NCBI GenBank assembly: GCA_029881725.1
Contig: JAOUMB010000021.1
Location: forward strand, 1-43,729
Direction of reading: 5' to 3'
From: Nitrospirota bacterium
GTDB taxonomy: Bacteria > Nitrospirota > JACRHL01
Length of the DNA: 43,729 bases
Part shown: positions 7,669 through 16,764 of the stretch, one piece after another
Layout: every line of letters starts with the position of its first letter
Position numbering within the stretch: the stretch's first letter is position 1
Program-made: the position numbers and the translations under genes
The notes under the pieces: generated by a model
What the model was told of the DNA's origin: nothing
What the model saw: the letters and a program-made list of their open reading frames with translations, nothing else
Databases searched by the model: none

Positions 7669-9852
7669 CTACACCACCCAGTTGCGGGCCTCGTAGTCCC
7701 GGTCCGGCAGTGTGACCGCCAGATACCCCTGTCCCGGCCACCGCTCCAGTTCCGCGTCCCCTTCCATCACCCGCAAAAACAGTTGCACCTCGTCCCCCTC
7801 CCGCCACCCCATGGGGGCAAACGGAACCGAAAACTCCAGCACATCGCGGCAGGCTCCCTGCCCCTCCAGCGGGGTTTCGATCCACTCCCCTTCGTCGTTG
7901 GGGCGGCGCAGCCGCGGCTGGCACCCGTCCGGGCACGGATCCACCACCACGTGGGCCTCCTCCGGCGCCAGCACGCCACAGATAAAGTGAAGTTCCCGCA
8001 GCCGCTCCGGCGTCACTTCCGGGTCAAAGTCGCAGCGCAGGTAGAGGAATTCCTCGTCAAATCCGTAAAGCAGGGCGGTGACCACCGATCCCCCCGCATG
8101 CATGGCGCCCCCGCCTCCCCCCGACTCCAGCACCCCGGCGGACAGCCATTCAAAATAGCTCTCCACCCGGCCGTCAATGTTGGGGGAGATCAGCGCCGCC
8201 TCCCGCCGGGTGGGGACGGCCTCCTTGACCTGACGCAGGATCGGCACCTGAAGGGCGTCCGGTATGGTCTCCCCCAGCAACTCATAGATGTTCATCAGGT
8301 GGCGGCGGAACAGGCGGTCGAAGGCTTCCAGCATGCCCGCGTGCTGGCCGCCGTACCACCAGCACCAGTCGCTGCCTTCGGACACGTACAGTTCCTCCCA
8401 CGCCAACGCCAGCTTTTCCGGAGGAACCTCCGTCGCGGCGTCCTCGGTGCATGCGGCCAGCACTTCCCGTGCGGCCTTGAGTTGCTCCCACGCCTGGTTG
8501 TCCTCGTCGCGACCGATCCAGATTTCGAAATCGTGGTTGATCCATGACCCGGCAAACAGGCGCGGCAGGTGATCCCCCGCCGGGTTGCCGTCCAGATAGT
8601 CCGACACCGTGGTGCAGACAATGCCCGGATCGTTGCTCAGGCGCGTGTACAGGGCATTCAGAAAATCGTGTCCGTCGCCAGGGTAATACTCCCAGCAGTT
8701 TTCCCCGTCCAGAATCACCGGCACCAGCGGCGCCCGGCCGGAGCCCTTCAGGCCGTGCCCGATGCGGTGCAGGGCGCCGACGAATTCGTCCACCGCCTGT
8801 TCCGGATCCATGCGCGCGAAATGAAAACCGACCCGGTCGCTCAGGCGCCGGTCGCGAAACAGGATGGACAGGCGGTGAGCGCCGCGCTCCAGCAGATAGG
8901 GGCGGAAGTGGTCCCCGGCGGAGGACGGCGCCATGCGCAGGGATTCGGCGAGAATTTCCTGGTCGGTGGCAATCCACTCGATTCCCGCCTCGGCCACCAG
9001 CGGGATCATGGCCTCCGACACGCTGCCCTCCGAGGGCCACATGCCGCGCGGCGGATGCCCGAACAACTCCGTGTGGTAGGCCACCGCGCGGCGAATCTGC
9101 TCGCGGGCGTCCTCCGGGTGGGCAAAACGGCTCGGCAACGGGTGGTGCGGCAAGCACTCGCGGGCCACTTCGGTATCGCACAGCAGGGGCAGGATCGGAT
9201 GGTAAAACGGTGTGGTGGTGAACTCCACCTGACCGCGCGCGTCCGCCGCCTGGTATTCGGGGATGATCATGCCCATGATGGCCCGGTGACGGGCCACCAG
9301 CGCCACCTTGTCGGCGGCGTCGAAATCACGCCCCTTTTCCACCAAGGCGCGGATTACCGGGTCGGTGCGGTGAAACAGGGGGTCGCACCAGGCCAGGTTG
9401 AACCACACCTGGAGGTCCATAAAATCCTGCTCGGTGAAGTAGCGCGCCACCCGCGCCAGGTGCCGGGGGTCGTCACCGGGGCCGCGCTTGGTGAGCAGAT
9501 CCGCATAGCGCGGATGGGGGCGGATCATGGTGTCGTGGGCGGCGTAGAAGAAATTGGTGAGCAACTGCACCTGATCGTCCACGGTCAGGTCGTGGGGATC
9601 CTTCAGGGTCAGTTCCAGATACAGGTCTTCCGCCTTGCCATCGGCATACTCCTGAACCTGCTGCATCATGGACGGCACCACGTTGACCGTCTGGCGGATT
9701 TTCGGGTAATCCTCCAGGATGTGCACCATGTCGTAGTAGTCCTTGGTGCCGTGCAGACGGGTCCACGGCAGGACGTACTTGCCCGTCACCAGGTCCTTGT
9801 AGTGGGGCTGGTGCATGTGCCAGACAATGGCCAGATGCAGGGGACCGCTCAA
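7669..9852 (-). CDS. glycoside hydrolase family 57 protein
   Basis: A 727-residue cytosolic GH57 enzyme (no signal peptide). The HMHQP motif is at residues 12-16. The nucleophile-type Glu lies in GMWPSEGSVS (E275) and the acid-type Asp in VILDGENCW (D382). A beta-rich C-terminal part (about 540-727) follows. The family covers alpha-amylases, 4-alpha-glucanotransferases, amylopullulanases and branching enzymes acting on alpha-glucans. Which one this is cannot be read from sequence; the N-terminal pattern (HMHQPYY-type) is closest to the amylopullulanase/uncharacterised DUF1957 branch. The start is TTG at 9850-9852 with GGAGG five bases before it. No other glycogen genes lie next to it. Confidence 0.93.
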   Translation of the reverse strand: MSGPLHLAIVWHMHQPHYKDLVTGKYVLPWTRLHGTKDYYDMVHILEDYPKIRQTVNVVPSMMQQVQEYADGKAEDLYLELTLKDPHDLTVDDQVQLLTNFFYAAHDTMIRPHPRYADLLTKRGPGDDPRHLARVARYFTEQDFMDLQVWFNLAWCDPLFHRTDPVIRALVEKGRDFDAADKVALVARHRAIMGMIIPEYQAADARGQVEFTTTPFYHPILPLLCDTEVARECLPHHPLPSRFAHPEDAREQIRRAVAYHTELFGHPPRGMWPSEGSVSEAMIPLVAEAGIEWIATDQEILAESLRMAPSSAGDHFRPYLLERGAHRLSILFRDRRLSDRVGFHFARMDPEQAVDEFVGALHRIGHGLKGSGRAPLVPVILDGENCWEYYPGDGHDFLNALYTRLSNDPGIVCTTVSDYLDGNPAGDHLPRLFAGSWINHDFEIWIGRDEDNQAWEQLKAAREVLAACTEDAATEVPPEKLALAWEELYVSEGSDWCWWYGGQHAGMLEAFDRLFRRHLMNIYELLGETIPDALQVPILRQVKEAVPTRREAALISPNIDGRVESYFEWLSAGVLESGGGGGAMHAGGSVVTALLYGFDEEFLYLRCDFDPEVTPERLRELHFICGVLAPEEAHVVVDPCPDGCQPRLRRPNDEGEWIETPLEGQGACRDVLEFSVPFAPMGWREGDEVQLFLRVMEGDAELERWPGQGYLAVTLPDRDYEARNWVV

Positions 9853-9864
9853 AACATCCTCCGG

Positions 9865-10209
9865 TTAACGGTGCGGTTCGGTGCCGCCCGGCTCGAACAG
9901 GAACACGGTTTCACCCTTGCGCACCATGCCCAGTTGTTCGCGGGCGATGCGTTCCACCGCATGCGGGTTGCGGGTGAGGGAATTCACCTCGGCGGACAGC
10001 CCGGCGATCTCGTGCCGGGTGCGGCTGATTTCCGCCTCGATGCGCTCCGCCTCGTCCACCATGCGGGTGTGGGCGATCAGCCCCATGCGGCCGAACACCA
10101 GAAAAAACATGAGATAAATCGCAAACAACCCCACCCCGCCCCAGAACAGCATGCGCCGGGTGCCGGAAGGGGCGGCGTCGGAGCGGGTGTTCTTGCGTGG
10201 CAGTGACAT
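9865..10209 (-). CDS. ftsB: septum formation initiator / cell division protein FtsB
   Basis: The 114-residue protein has a short basic cytoplasmic start, one membrane helix (MLFWGGVGLFAIYLMFFLVFG, about residues 20-40), then a coiled coil of about 35 residues (RMVDEAERIEAEISRTRHEIAGL) and the typical end NPHAVERIAREQLGMVRKGETVF. This is the architecture of FtsB/DivIC, which joins FtsL and FtsQ in the division complex at the inner membrane. In many Gammaproteobacteria ftsB sits by ispD/eno; here the neighbour 12 bp downstream is a GH57 gene instead. Length and motif order support the call strongly. Confidence 0.93.
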   Translation of the reverse strand: MSLPRKNTRSDAAPSGTRRMLFWGGVGLFAIYLMFFLVFGRMGLIAHTRMVDEAERIEAEISRTRHEIAGLSAEVNSLTRNPHAVERIAREQLGMVRKGETVFLFEPGGTEPHR

Positions 10210-10237
10210 GGTGCGATCATTGACCCCGGCAATCGGC

Positions 10238-11077
10238 CTAGTAGTGGTATGTCATCCGGGCCGAGTAGGACAACTGGTTCATGATGCGCAACTCGGTGCC
10301 GAAGGACAAGTTGCGATAGAAACGAAAGTCCATTCCGGCATACACCCCGAACAGATCCATTTGCTCCAGATCCATCGCAAAATCAGGATCGGGCGTCTTC
10401 AATTCGCCAACCAGCGCCGAGGCGTTCACTCCGTAGTAGAAGCCGATAAACGGCCCGGTGTGCATGGCGCCCAGAAACGCGTCCCACTCGTTATAGCGCA
10501 GGCGCATGGCCGGCAGACGGGTATCGGTGCTGGCGGACTTGAGAAGCTGGGCGCCAACCCCCACCTGCCCGCCCTTCCATTTGAACAGCTTTCCGCGGAT
10601 GGCCGCTCCGTAGCTGGCCCCATACGACTGACCAAAGGAAAGGCCGCGAAAATTTTCCCCCGGGCCGGTGGTTCCCGGCGCATAGGTCTCCCAGAAAGAT
10701 GGGCCCGTTTGCATGATGACGGTGCCGAAGTTGACTTTCGCCAGGGAAAACCCCAACAGGGCGTCCACGTTCACCGGAATGCCGAAAACCCGCCCCCAGC
10801 CATAACTTTCCCGCACCAGATAGCGGGTACTGTTGAAGGTCACCGTGGGTGCCACGTCAATGTTGCTGGGGGACGCGACATAGACCGTGCGCTGGGTCCG
10901 ATCCATGTCAAAGCCGTTTTCAAAGGCATACAGCGGTGTGCTCGCATCGGGGCGGCCCAGGTAACCGGCCACGGCGGGCCCCGGGGCGAGCATCAGCAGC
11001 GCCGGTGTAAGCAACACGGCCCACCGGCACAGGCGGGAGCGAAGGGAACGGTGGTGGCTGCGCGCGATCGGGCCCAT
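10238..11077 (-). CDS. predicted outer-membrane beta-barrel protein
   Basis: From ATG 11075-11077 the protein has 279 residues. It starts with a basic n-region and a hydrophobic core (CRWAVLLTPALLMLAPGPAVAG), a standard Sec signal peptide cleaved near residue 33. The rest alternates aromatic and polar residues and ends in SARMTYHY, with a C-terminal aromatic as BAM-substrate barrels have. No family is recognised. Upstream in-frame starts up to 11314 would put non-signal sequence before the signal peptide and are rejected. It lies 28 bp from ftsB on the same strand, so a shared transcript is possible. Confidence 0.75.
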   Translation of the reverse strand: MGPIARSHHRSLRSRLCRWAVLLTPALLMLAPGPAVAGYLGRPDASTPLYAFENGFDMDRTQRTVYVASPSNIDVAPTVTFNSTRYLVRESYGWGRVFGIPVNVDALLGFSLAKVNFGTVIMQTGPSFWETYAPGTTGPGENFRGLSFGQSYGASYGAAIRGKLFKWKGGQVGVGAQLLKSASTDTRLPAMRLRYNEWDAFLGAMHTGPFIGFYYGVNASALVGELKTPDPDFAMDLEQMDLFGVYAGMDFRFYRNLSFGTELRIMNQLSYSARMTYHY

Positions 11078-11168
11078 GGTGGTCCAGTATACCGCACCAT
11101 TCCCCGATCCCGACCGGTGCCGAATGGCCGGAACCGGTCGGGCACGAGGTGGCCACCGCATGAACCAC

Positions 11169-11197
11169 TTGAAAAGTTGCCGCATATCCCTTATGTT
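11169..11197 (+). promoter_or_regulatory. possible sigma70 promoter in the ompish/FKBP divergent gap
   Basis: TTGAAA (11169-11174), a 17-bp spacer and TATGTT (11192-11197) form a plausible sigma70-type promoter on the plus strand. It would leave a long leader of about 250 nt before the FKBP gene. The 370-bp gap 11078-11447 otherwise holds no gene that I can support. Confidence 0.35.
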
Positions 11198-11447
11198 GCA
11201 ACGCTTCGCCCGCCGCCATGACCCGGACGGCGGGCATTTTGGCCCAGACATGGTGGTTCCGGAAGACCGTGGCGCGAGGGACTGGCTCCCATGCCCACCC
11301 TGTCCGGCACACACCGGCCCCTGGAAGCCGAACCCATCCCTCGCCCGGCCCGCGGAGGGTGGTTCAAGCGGGCCCCCCCGATCAGCGGGTTACATTCCTT
11401 ATTACGCAAATCAAACAATGCGTGTACACACAACAAAAGGGGAAACC

Positions 11448-12155
11448 ATGAAGAAGGTTTTGCTGGCCGCCACCGCGGCCGTTCTGGTCACCACCTCGGT
11501 GGCCATGGCCGGTGAGGTCAAGCTGGACAGCGTCAGCGCCAAGGTGAACTACACCATCGGTCTGCAGGTGGGCCAGGGACTGAAGGCCGACGGGCTGGAA
11601 GTGAACGTTGCCGCCTTTACCCAGGGGGTGCAGGACGCCGTCGCCGGCGGGGATCCGAAGCTCACCGAGGAGCAGATGCGCGAAGCCATGATGGCCTTCC
11701 AGGAGGAGCAGATGGCCCTCATGGCCAAGGCCGCCGAGGAAAACAGTGCCGCCGGTGCCGCCTTCCTGGCCGAAAACAAGAAAAAGAAGGGCGTCGAAAC
11801 CACCGACAGCGGCCTGCAGTATCGGGTGATCACCAAGGGCAAGGGCAAGAAGCCCGCGGCCACCGACCGGGTGACCGTGCACTACAAGGGCACCCTGATC
11901 GACGGCACCGAGTTCGACAGCTCCTACGGGCGCGGCGAGCCGACCACCTTCCCGGTGAACGGCGTGATTCCGGGCTGGGTGGAAGCCCTCCAGCTGATGC
12001 GCGAAGGCGCCACCTGGGAATTGTACATCCCGTCCGAACTGGCCTACGGCCCGCGCGGATCCGGGGCGATGATTCCGCCCAACTCCACCCTGGTGTTCAA
12101 GGTGGAACTGCTGAAGGTGGAAGAAGGCCACGGCGGAAGCCCGCACGGCCACTAA
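11448..12155 (+). CDS. periplasmic FKBP-type peptidyl-prolyl cis-trans isomerase (FkpA/Mip-like)
   Basis: From ATG 11448 (AAGGGGAAACC upstream) the protein has 235 residues. A signal peptide covers residues 1-22 (cleavage after SVAMA). Residues 25-105 form the helical N-terminal dimerisation domain (FKBP_N), and residues 115-230 the FKBP catalytic fold, with VTVHYKGTLIDGTEFDSSYGR, GVIPGWVEAL and YIPSELAYGPRGSGAMIPPNSTLVFKVELL. It speeds proline isomerisation and acts as a chaperone for proteins in the periplasm, including barrel precursors. A short His/Gly tail (GHGGSPHGH) ends the protein. The frame is open upstream to 11076, but that part has no start with a ribosome site and precedes the signal peptide. 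Confidence 0.95.
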   Translation: MKKVLLAATAAVLVTTSVAMAGEVKLDSVSAKVNYTIGLQVGQGLKADGLEVNVAAFTQGVQDAVAGGDPKLTEEQMREAMMAFQEEQMALMAKAAEENSAAGAAFLAENKKKKGVETTDSGLQYRVITKGKGKKPAATDRVTVHYKGTLIDGTEFDSSYGRGEPTTFPVNGVIPGWVEALQLMREGATWELYIPSELAYGPRGSGAMIPPNSTLVFKVELLKVEEGHGGSPHGH

Positions 12156-12174
12156 CGCCTGACTGAAGAACGAG

Positions 12175-12208
12175 GCGCGGGCCGGATCCATGCGGGTCCG
12201 GCCCGCGC
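12175..12208. terminator. strong GC-rich hairpin downstream of FKBP gene
   Basis: A perfect 12-bp inverted repeat (12175-12186 with 12197-12208, 10-nt loop) lies 20 bp after the FKBP stop. No T-tract follows on either strand, so it is a weak or Rho-assisted terminator candidate, or an mRNA-end-stabilising hairpin. Confidence 0.55.
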
Positions 12209-12230
12209 ACCTCACTCCCCGCGCGTCTCC

Positions 12231-12254
12231 CCGCAACCCGCATCCGGGTTGCGG
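12231..12254. terminator. second hairpin in convergent gap
   Basis: A perfect 10-bp stem with a 4-nt loop (12231-12240 with 12245-12254) lies between the convergent FKBP and barrel genes. It is symmetric and could serve both directions. It lacks a T-tract. Confidence 0.5.
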
Positions 12255-12348
12255 CCAGCACCGGGGTCACCCGGCGGTGGAATTTCAGAATTCATGCGCC
12301 CGTTCCTGCCCGGGATGATGGCCGCGCAGGACGCGTGTCACCGGGGCA

Positions 12349-13557
12349 TCAGAAATACCAGGCCAGCGAAAGCTGCAGGTGGTCGTCCCGTCGCAGGTAA
12401 TACAACGGGGTCGGGGTATTGGCGGCGCTGCCACCGAACAGACGCACCTCCAGTTCCGCCCGCAGGTGCTCGCCATAGCGGCGGGAGCCCTCTGCAAACA
12501 GCCCCCACTCCCCGTCCGGATCCCCGATCAGCCCGGCCAGCAGTTCGGTGCTGCCCAGATCGTTGACCGCCAGCCGGAACCCGGCCATCACGTCGCTTTC
12601 GAACGGGGTGGCGGCGGAACCGCGCGAATCCCACATGTACTCGGTGAGCACCCCCAGGTCCATATAGGTCCCCCACACGGCGGGGAAGGTGTATTCATAA
12701 CCAAAGGTGGCCGCCGAATAGTCGGTGAACCCGAAGCCGAAACGGCGGATCGCCTCCAGCTTCCAGATCCAGTCACCCAGGATCAGCTGCGTTTCCAGCC
12801 CTCCCTGATCGATGGTAACGTAGCGGGGCATCAACACCCCGGCCGGGCAGCCGAGGGCGGCACAGGTGACCGCCGGATCCAGGATCGGGTCGCGGCTGGT
12901 GCCGGAAAACCAGCTCAGGGCCACTTCCAGCGGCCCCGCATAAAAATCGTAGCGGGCCGCGCCGTCCAGATGGCGCTCCTCATCCGGGTGGTCGTACAGG
13001 GTGAAATCCGTGGACACCAGAAACGGCCCGCGCAGCCTCCCCTCCGCACCGGGGAACGTGCGCTCGCGGAAATACGGAAGGGCGAACAGATCCAGGGTGC
13101 CGTTCGGGGTCGGAACGGTCAGTTGCACCATGGGCTGGCCGAGGCGGTCCTCCCCGTCCACGTTCTCCACGGCGTCGGTTTGTCCCACGATGTCGACCAG
13201 ATGCTGGCTCTCGGTGACCCCCCAGAACACCTGGCGGATGCCGACAGCCAGTTCCGCGCGGGCCGACACCAGTTGCACAAACCCTTCGCGCAGGTCGAAA
13301 TGGGTGCGCTCCGGGTCGGCGGCGTCAACGCGGTAAAACGGGGTGAGGGTGATGCCATGGTCGCCAAACGGATGGTGCATCTCCACCTCCGCAAAGGCGG
13401 ACACGTCGTGCCGCTCCTGCCCCGGATAGGCCGCCGGTTCCACAAAGTAGCGCCCCTCGGCCCCGAACGAACCCGTCAACTCCAGCGCCATTGCCGGGGT
13501 GGCGGCCACCAGCCCCGCAACGAACCACAACCCCGCAACGACCCGCATGTCCTGCAT
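12349..13557 (-). CDS. predicted outer-membrane beta-barrel in MMPL operon
   Basis: The 402-residue protein has a signal peptide (VVAGLWFVAGLVAATPAMA, residues about 6-24) followed by alternating strands rich in aromatic residues and a terminal LSLAWYF, as in outer-membrane barrels. It resembles the DUF1302-like porin/OMP proteins encoded with RND/MMPL exporters and LolA-like carriers, but the family call is inference. A Cys pair near residues 235-245 could form a disulfide in a loop. ATG starts at 13557 and 13548 are both possible. It is the last gene of the TetR - MMPL - LolA-like operon, 3 bp from the upstream stop, so it probably forms the outer-membrane end of that transport route. Confidence 0.75.
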   Translation of the reverse strand: MQDMRVVAGLWFVAGLVAATPAMALELTGSFGAEGRYFVEPAAYPGQERHDVSAFAEVEMHHPFGDHGITLTPFYRVDAADPERTHFDLREGFVQLVSARAELAVGIRQVFWGVTESQHLVDIVGQTDAVENVDGEDRLGQPMVQLTVPTPNGTLDLFALPYFRERTFPGAEGRLRGPFLVSTDFTLYDHPDEERHLDGAARYDFYAGPLEVALSWFSGTSRDPILDPAVTCAALGCPAGVLMPRYVTIDQGGLETQLILGDWIWKLEAIRRFGFGFTDYSAATFGYEYTFPAVWGTYMDLGVLTEYMWDSRGSAATPFESDVMAGFRLAVNDLGSTELLAGLIGDPDGEWGLFAEGSRRYGEHLRAELEVRLFGGSAANTPTPLYYLRRDDHLQLSLAWYF

Positions 13558-13560
13558 TCC

Positions 13561-14355
13561 CTACCGCGCCCGCTTGAGCGCGGCCTGGGTGAAATCGGAA
13601 TCCTGCAAGCCGGTGCCGAAGGCGTAATCGGTCCACTCCAGAACCGTTTCCTTGTCGGTCTGGTGGTTCACCATGTGGAAGCGGCCGGCCCGCCAGAAAC
13701 GGCCACTGTGCTGCTTGTAGCCACCGTAGGTGAGGGTCTTCAACAGGGATCCCTTGCGGTCGTAATAGACCACACGCATGGGCCGGTAGTGTTCCTTGTC
13801 CCACGCCACCTCCTGGCGGGAATAGCCGGAGTCGGGATCCACCGGATCCCGCTCCACCACGAAGCAATCCACCCCGTCGATGGTCTCATCCCTCAGGTAG
13901 CGGTGGTTGTATTTTTCCGGTTCGTCGCCGGAGATGTCCTCGTAGGCGAATTCGCTGCCCATGAACGAACCGCTCTTGTTCTTGGAACTGATCCGCTTCA
14001 CCCGCTTGAGGGCGGGCAGATACAGCCACTGGTCGTCCGGAGCGGCCAGGTGCGAAAAGGACAGCAGTGCCGTGCCCTTCACATCCGCCGGCTGGTCGAA
14101 CACGATCAGGCTTTTGTCGCCATCTCCCGGCACCTCCAGCGAGGCATTCCGGATCTGCCGGGTGGAGCTTTCACCGTGACGGTTGGTGAGGGTCATGGTC
14201 AGGGTGCTCTTCGAATCACCCCATCCGGTGTCGCGGGCCTTGGCCTCGCGGGCGATCTGCAACCCGCGCTCCTCGGGGGTCTGGGCCACGGTAAACAGGG
14301 GCAACGCAATCAGCGCCGCCAGCACGGTCAGGAACGTCACTCGCGAACGGGACAT
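13561..14355 (-). CDS. outer-membrane lipoprotein-sorting (LolA-like) protein
   Basis: From ATG 14353-14355 (GAGGAG seven bases upstream) the protein has 264 residues. A signal peptide of about 25 residues ends near FTVAQ. The mature part matches the periplasmic LolA/LolB-like fold of 'outer membrane lipoprotein-sorting' proteins encoded next to RND exporters: TMTLTNRHGESSTRQIR, GTALLSFSHLAAPDDQWLYLPALKRVKRISS and GSFMGSEFAYEDI. Such proteins are thought to carry hydrophobic cargo across the periplasm. It lies 11 bp after the MMPL gene and 3 bp before the barrel gene. An upstream ATG at 14370 has no ribosome site. Confidence 0.88.
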   Translation of the reverse strand: MSRSRVTFLTVLAALIALPLFTVAQTPEERGLQIAREAKARDTGWGDSKSTLTMTLTNRHGESSTRQIRNASLEVPGDGDKSLIVFDQPADVKGTALLSFSHLAAPDDQWLYLPALKRVKRISSKNKSGSFMGSEFAYEDISGDEPEKYNHRYLRDETIDGVDCFVVERDPVDPDSGYSRQEVAWDKEHYRPMRVVYYDRKGSLLKTLTYGGYKQHSGRFWRAGRFHMVNHQTDKETVLEWTDYAFGTGLQDSDFTQAALKRAR

Positions 14356-14366
14356 GGGGATACTCC

Positions 14367-16691
14367 TCACTTGGAATTCGATGGGGGAACGACAGAACGG
14401 CCATGCTCCCCCTTGTCGATGCGCATCAGCAGCGTGGGCAATAACAGGAAATCCGCCACCAGGGCGAAGGCCAGGCAGATGGCGGTAAGCAGCCCCATCT
14501 GCACGTTGAGTTGGAAACCGCTGGTGGACAGCACCAGAAAGCCGCCGATCAGGATGATCGAGGTCACCGCCAGCGCGGTACCCACCACGTGGAAACTGTA
14601 GCGCACCGCCTGCTGCGCGTCATAGCCGTGTTCCCGGCGGGCGCGCAGGTATTTGGTCAGGAAGTGTACCGTATCGTCCACCACAATGCCCAGGCTCATG
14701 GCCGCCACCACGCTGGTGGCCAGCCCCACCTTCCCCACGGCAAGCCCCCACAGGCCGAAGGCCATCATCGCGGGAACCAGGTTGGGAATCAGTGAAACCA
14801 GCCCGATCTTCACGCTGCGCACCGCCACGATCAGGATGCCGCTGATCAGGATCAGCGCGATGGTGGTGCCCCCCAGCATGCTGTTGATGTTGCGGAACGC
14901 GATGTGCGCGAACATGAGCGTGGTGGAGGCCGGGGCGGCCTCCATCCCCGCCGGCAGGTGCGTCGCCAGCCAGGCGTTGGTGCGATCCTCCAGCGCCACC
15001 ACCTGCTTGGTGGTCAGATCGTGCAGGGTGGCGGTAAAGCGCGTGGCGCTTTTGGTCACATTGACCTGGTTGTTCAGATCCAGCCCGTAGGGGAGCGACA
15101 TCTCGTACAGCAGCAGGTACTGGGCCGCCAGTTCGCGGCTGTCGGGGATGGTGTAAAACGCCGCATCGTCCCCGTGCATGCTACGGTTCAGCCGCTTCAT
15201 GGTGTCGGACAGCACATTAACGTGGATTGTTTCCGGCTGGGCACGGAACCAGTCGGCGAACGCGTCGATGAAGTGAAGGTATTCCGGCTCGGCAATGCCC
15301 CCTTCCTGACCGGCGTCCACCGAGAACTCGATCATATCGATTCCGGTCAGCCGTTCCTTCACGAAATCCGTATCGGTGCGGAACGTATAGCGCTCGTCGA
15401 AATACTTGCTGAACTGGTCGTTGAACTCGATGTTGGTCATGCCCAGCCCCATGGCCCCCACCAGCGCCAGCATGGCCCAGAACAGAGGACCGCGCCGGTT
15501 CACCACCAGATCGGCAAAGCGGTCGATGAAGATGCCGTGCCGTTCCGTACGGGGACGCACCTTCACCGGCAGCACCGCCACGAAGGCGGGCAGAAAGAAC
15601 ACCGAATAGATCAACGCCAGCATCACCCCCGCGGCCACGATATTCCCCAGGTGGTGGAACGGCGGCACGTCCGAGGCATTCATGGACAGGAAGCCGATGG
15701 CGGTGGTGACGGCGGTCAGGAACACCGGCTGAAAGTTGACCCGCATGCTCTCGATGATGGCCGCGTGGCGCGTCTTTCCGGCGCGCATCTCGATAATCAT
15801 GGTAATCAGGATGTGGATGGAGTTGGCCACCGCCAGGGTGATGATAATCACCGGCGCGCTCATGACCGGACCGGACAGACTGCCCCCCATCCATCCGAAC
15901 AGCCCCATTGCCGACGCCGCGGAAAAGACCATGATCAGCACCGTGCCAACGGTGCCGGTCACGCTGCGCAGCAGCACCAGCATCAGCACGATGATGACCC
16001 CGAACATGATCGGCATCAGGGTTTTTCCGTCCCCCTGGCTGGCCTCGGGAAAGGCGTTGTTCATCATCACGATGCCGGACAGGTAGACGTTGATGTCCGG
16101 GTGATCCGCACGGAACTGGTCTGCCAGCGGACGCACGTAGGACACCACCTCCGGCACCTCCTTGGTGGGGTCCTTCCCGGGGAGCTGGATGGTGACGTTG
16201 ACGGCGGTCACGTCCCCCTTCGGCGAAATCACCCGGTTCACCAGCAACGGCTCCGCCAGTGCAATCGCACGCCGTTCGGCCAGTTCCTCCGGGGTCATGG
16301 CATCCGGGTCGCCGATCAGGTCCTCGACGATCAGGTCGTCTTCCTCGGCAAAGGTGTGCTGGTAGTTGGTGAGGGAGTCCACCCGAATGGAGTGCGGCAC
16401 CTGCCAGGCGGCCTCGGTCAGTTCCCCGATCGCAGCCAGGGTTTCCGGGGTGAACACGTTGCCGTCCTTCGGCTCCAGTGCGATCAGCAGGTTGTCGTTC
16501 TTGACGTAGGTATCCTGCAGCTTTTCAAATGCCAGAAGCTGCGGATTGTCCTTGGAAAAGAAGATGCGGTAATCGGTGGAGAAGGTGAGAAACCGCCCCC
16601 CCGACGCCATGGCAACCACCAGCAACGGTGTGACCAGCAGGATCGGCCAGCGCCAGCGGACCACCCATTCCCCGAATCGTTGTGCAGACAT
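14367..16691 (-). CDS. MMPL/RND-family inner-membrane transporter
   Basis: The 774-residue protein has the duplicated six-helix RND layout: one N-terminal span (WPILLVTPLLVVAM), a periplasmic loop to about residue 225, five clustered spans (about 228-375, with VVMLVLLRSVTGT-like and NSIHILITMI segments), a second N-terminal-type span near 410, a second loop and a last five-span cluster after 620. MMPL proteins export lipids or other hydrophobic compounds from the inner membrane using the proton gradient. The family usually has 700-1000 residues. The start is ATG with GGAGG four bases upstream. The neighbours, a LolA-like carrier and an outer-membrane barrel, suggest an envelope lipid or hopanoid-like export path; the cargo is unknown. 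Confidence 0.93.
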   Translation of the reverse strand: MSAQRFGEWVVRWRWPILLVTPLLVVAMASGGRFLTFSTDYRIFFSKDNPQLLAFEKLQDTYVKNDNLLIALEPKDGNVFTPETLAAIGELTEAAWQVPHSIRVDSLTNYQHTFAEEDDLIVEDLIGDPDAMTPEELAERRAIALAEPLLVNRVISPKGDVTAVNVTIQLPGKDPTKEVPEVVSYVRPLADQFRADHPDINVYLSGIVMMNNAFPEASQGDGKTLMPIMFGVIIVLMLVLLRSVTGTVGTVLIMVFSAASAMGLFGWMGGSLSGPVMSAPVIIITLAVANSIHILITMIIEMRAGKTRHAAIIESMRVNFQPVFLTAVTTAIGFLSMNASDVPPFHHLGNIVAAGVMLALIYSVFFLPAFVAVLPVKVRPRTERHGIFIDRFADLVVNRRGPLFWAMLALVGAMGLGMTNIEFNDQFSKYFDERYTFRTDTDFVKERLTGIDMIEFSVDAGQEGGIAEPEYLHFIDAFADWFRAQPETIHVNVLSDTMKRLNRSMHGDDAAFYTIPDSRELAAQYLLLYEMSLPYGLDLNNQVNVTKSATRFTATLHDLTTKQVVALEDRTNAWLATHLPAGMEAAPASTTLMFAHIAFRNINSMLGGTTIALILISGILIVAVRSVKIGLVSLIPNLVPAMMAFGLWGLAVGKVGLATSVVAAMSLGIVVDDTVHFLTKYLRARREHGYDAQQAVRYSFHVVGTALAVTSIILIGGFLVLSTSGFQLNVQMGLLTAICLAFALVADFLLLPTLLMRIDKGEHGRSVVPPSNSK

Positions 16692-16723
16692 GTTGCCTCC
16701 GGCCGTGCCGTTAAACGTTAATG

Positions 16724-16747
16724 GTGAACGGTTTCGTTTTTGTTCAC
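16724..16747. promoter_or_regulatory. inverted repeat, candidate TetR operator before the MMPL gene
   Basis: GTGAAC (16724-16729), 12 bp, GTTCAC (16742-16747): a perfect 6-bp palindrome between the TetR stop and the MMPL start. GTGAACG also occurs in the TetR upstream palindrome (17388-17394), which suggests one regulator binding both. Confidence 0.5.
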
Positions 16748-16764
16748 CCTGTGATCAAAAAAAA

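Noticed and set aside
11078-11314. Longer N-terminus for the outer-membrane protein
   Set aside because: It would place about 79 non-conserved residues before a clean signal peptide.
12379-14601. 740-codon plus-strand frame
   Set aside because: Antisense shadow of the barrel and LolA-like genes, with His/Arg/Gly-rich nonsense composition.
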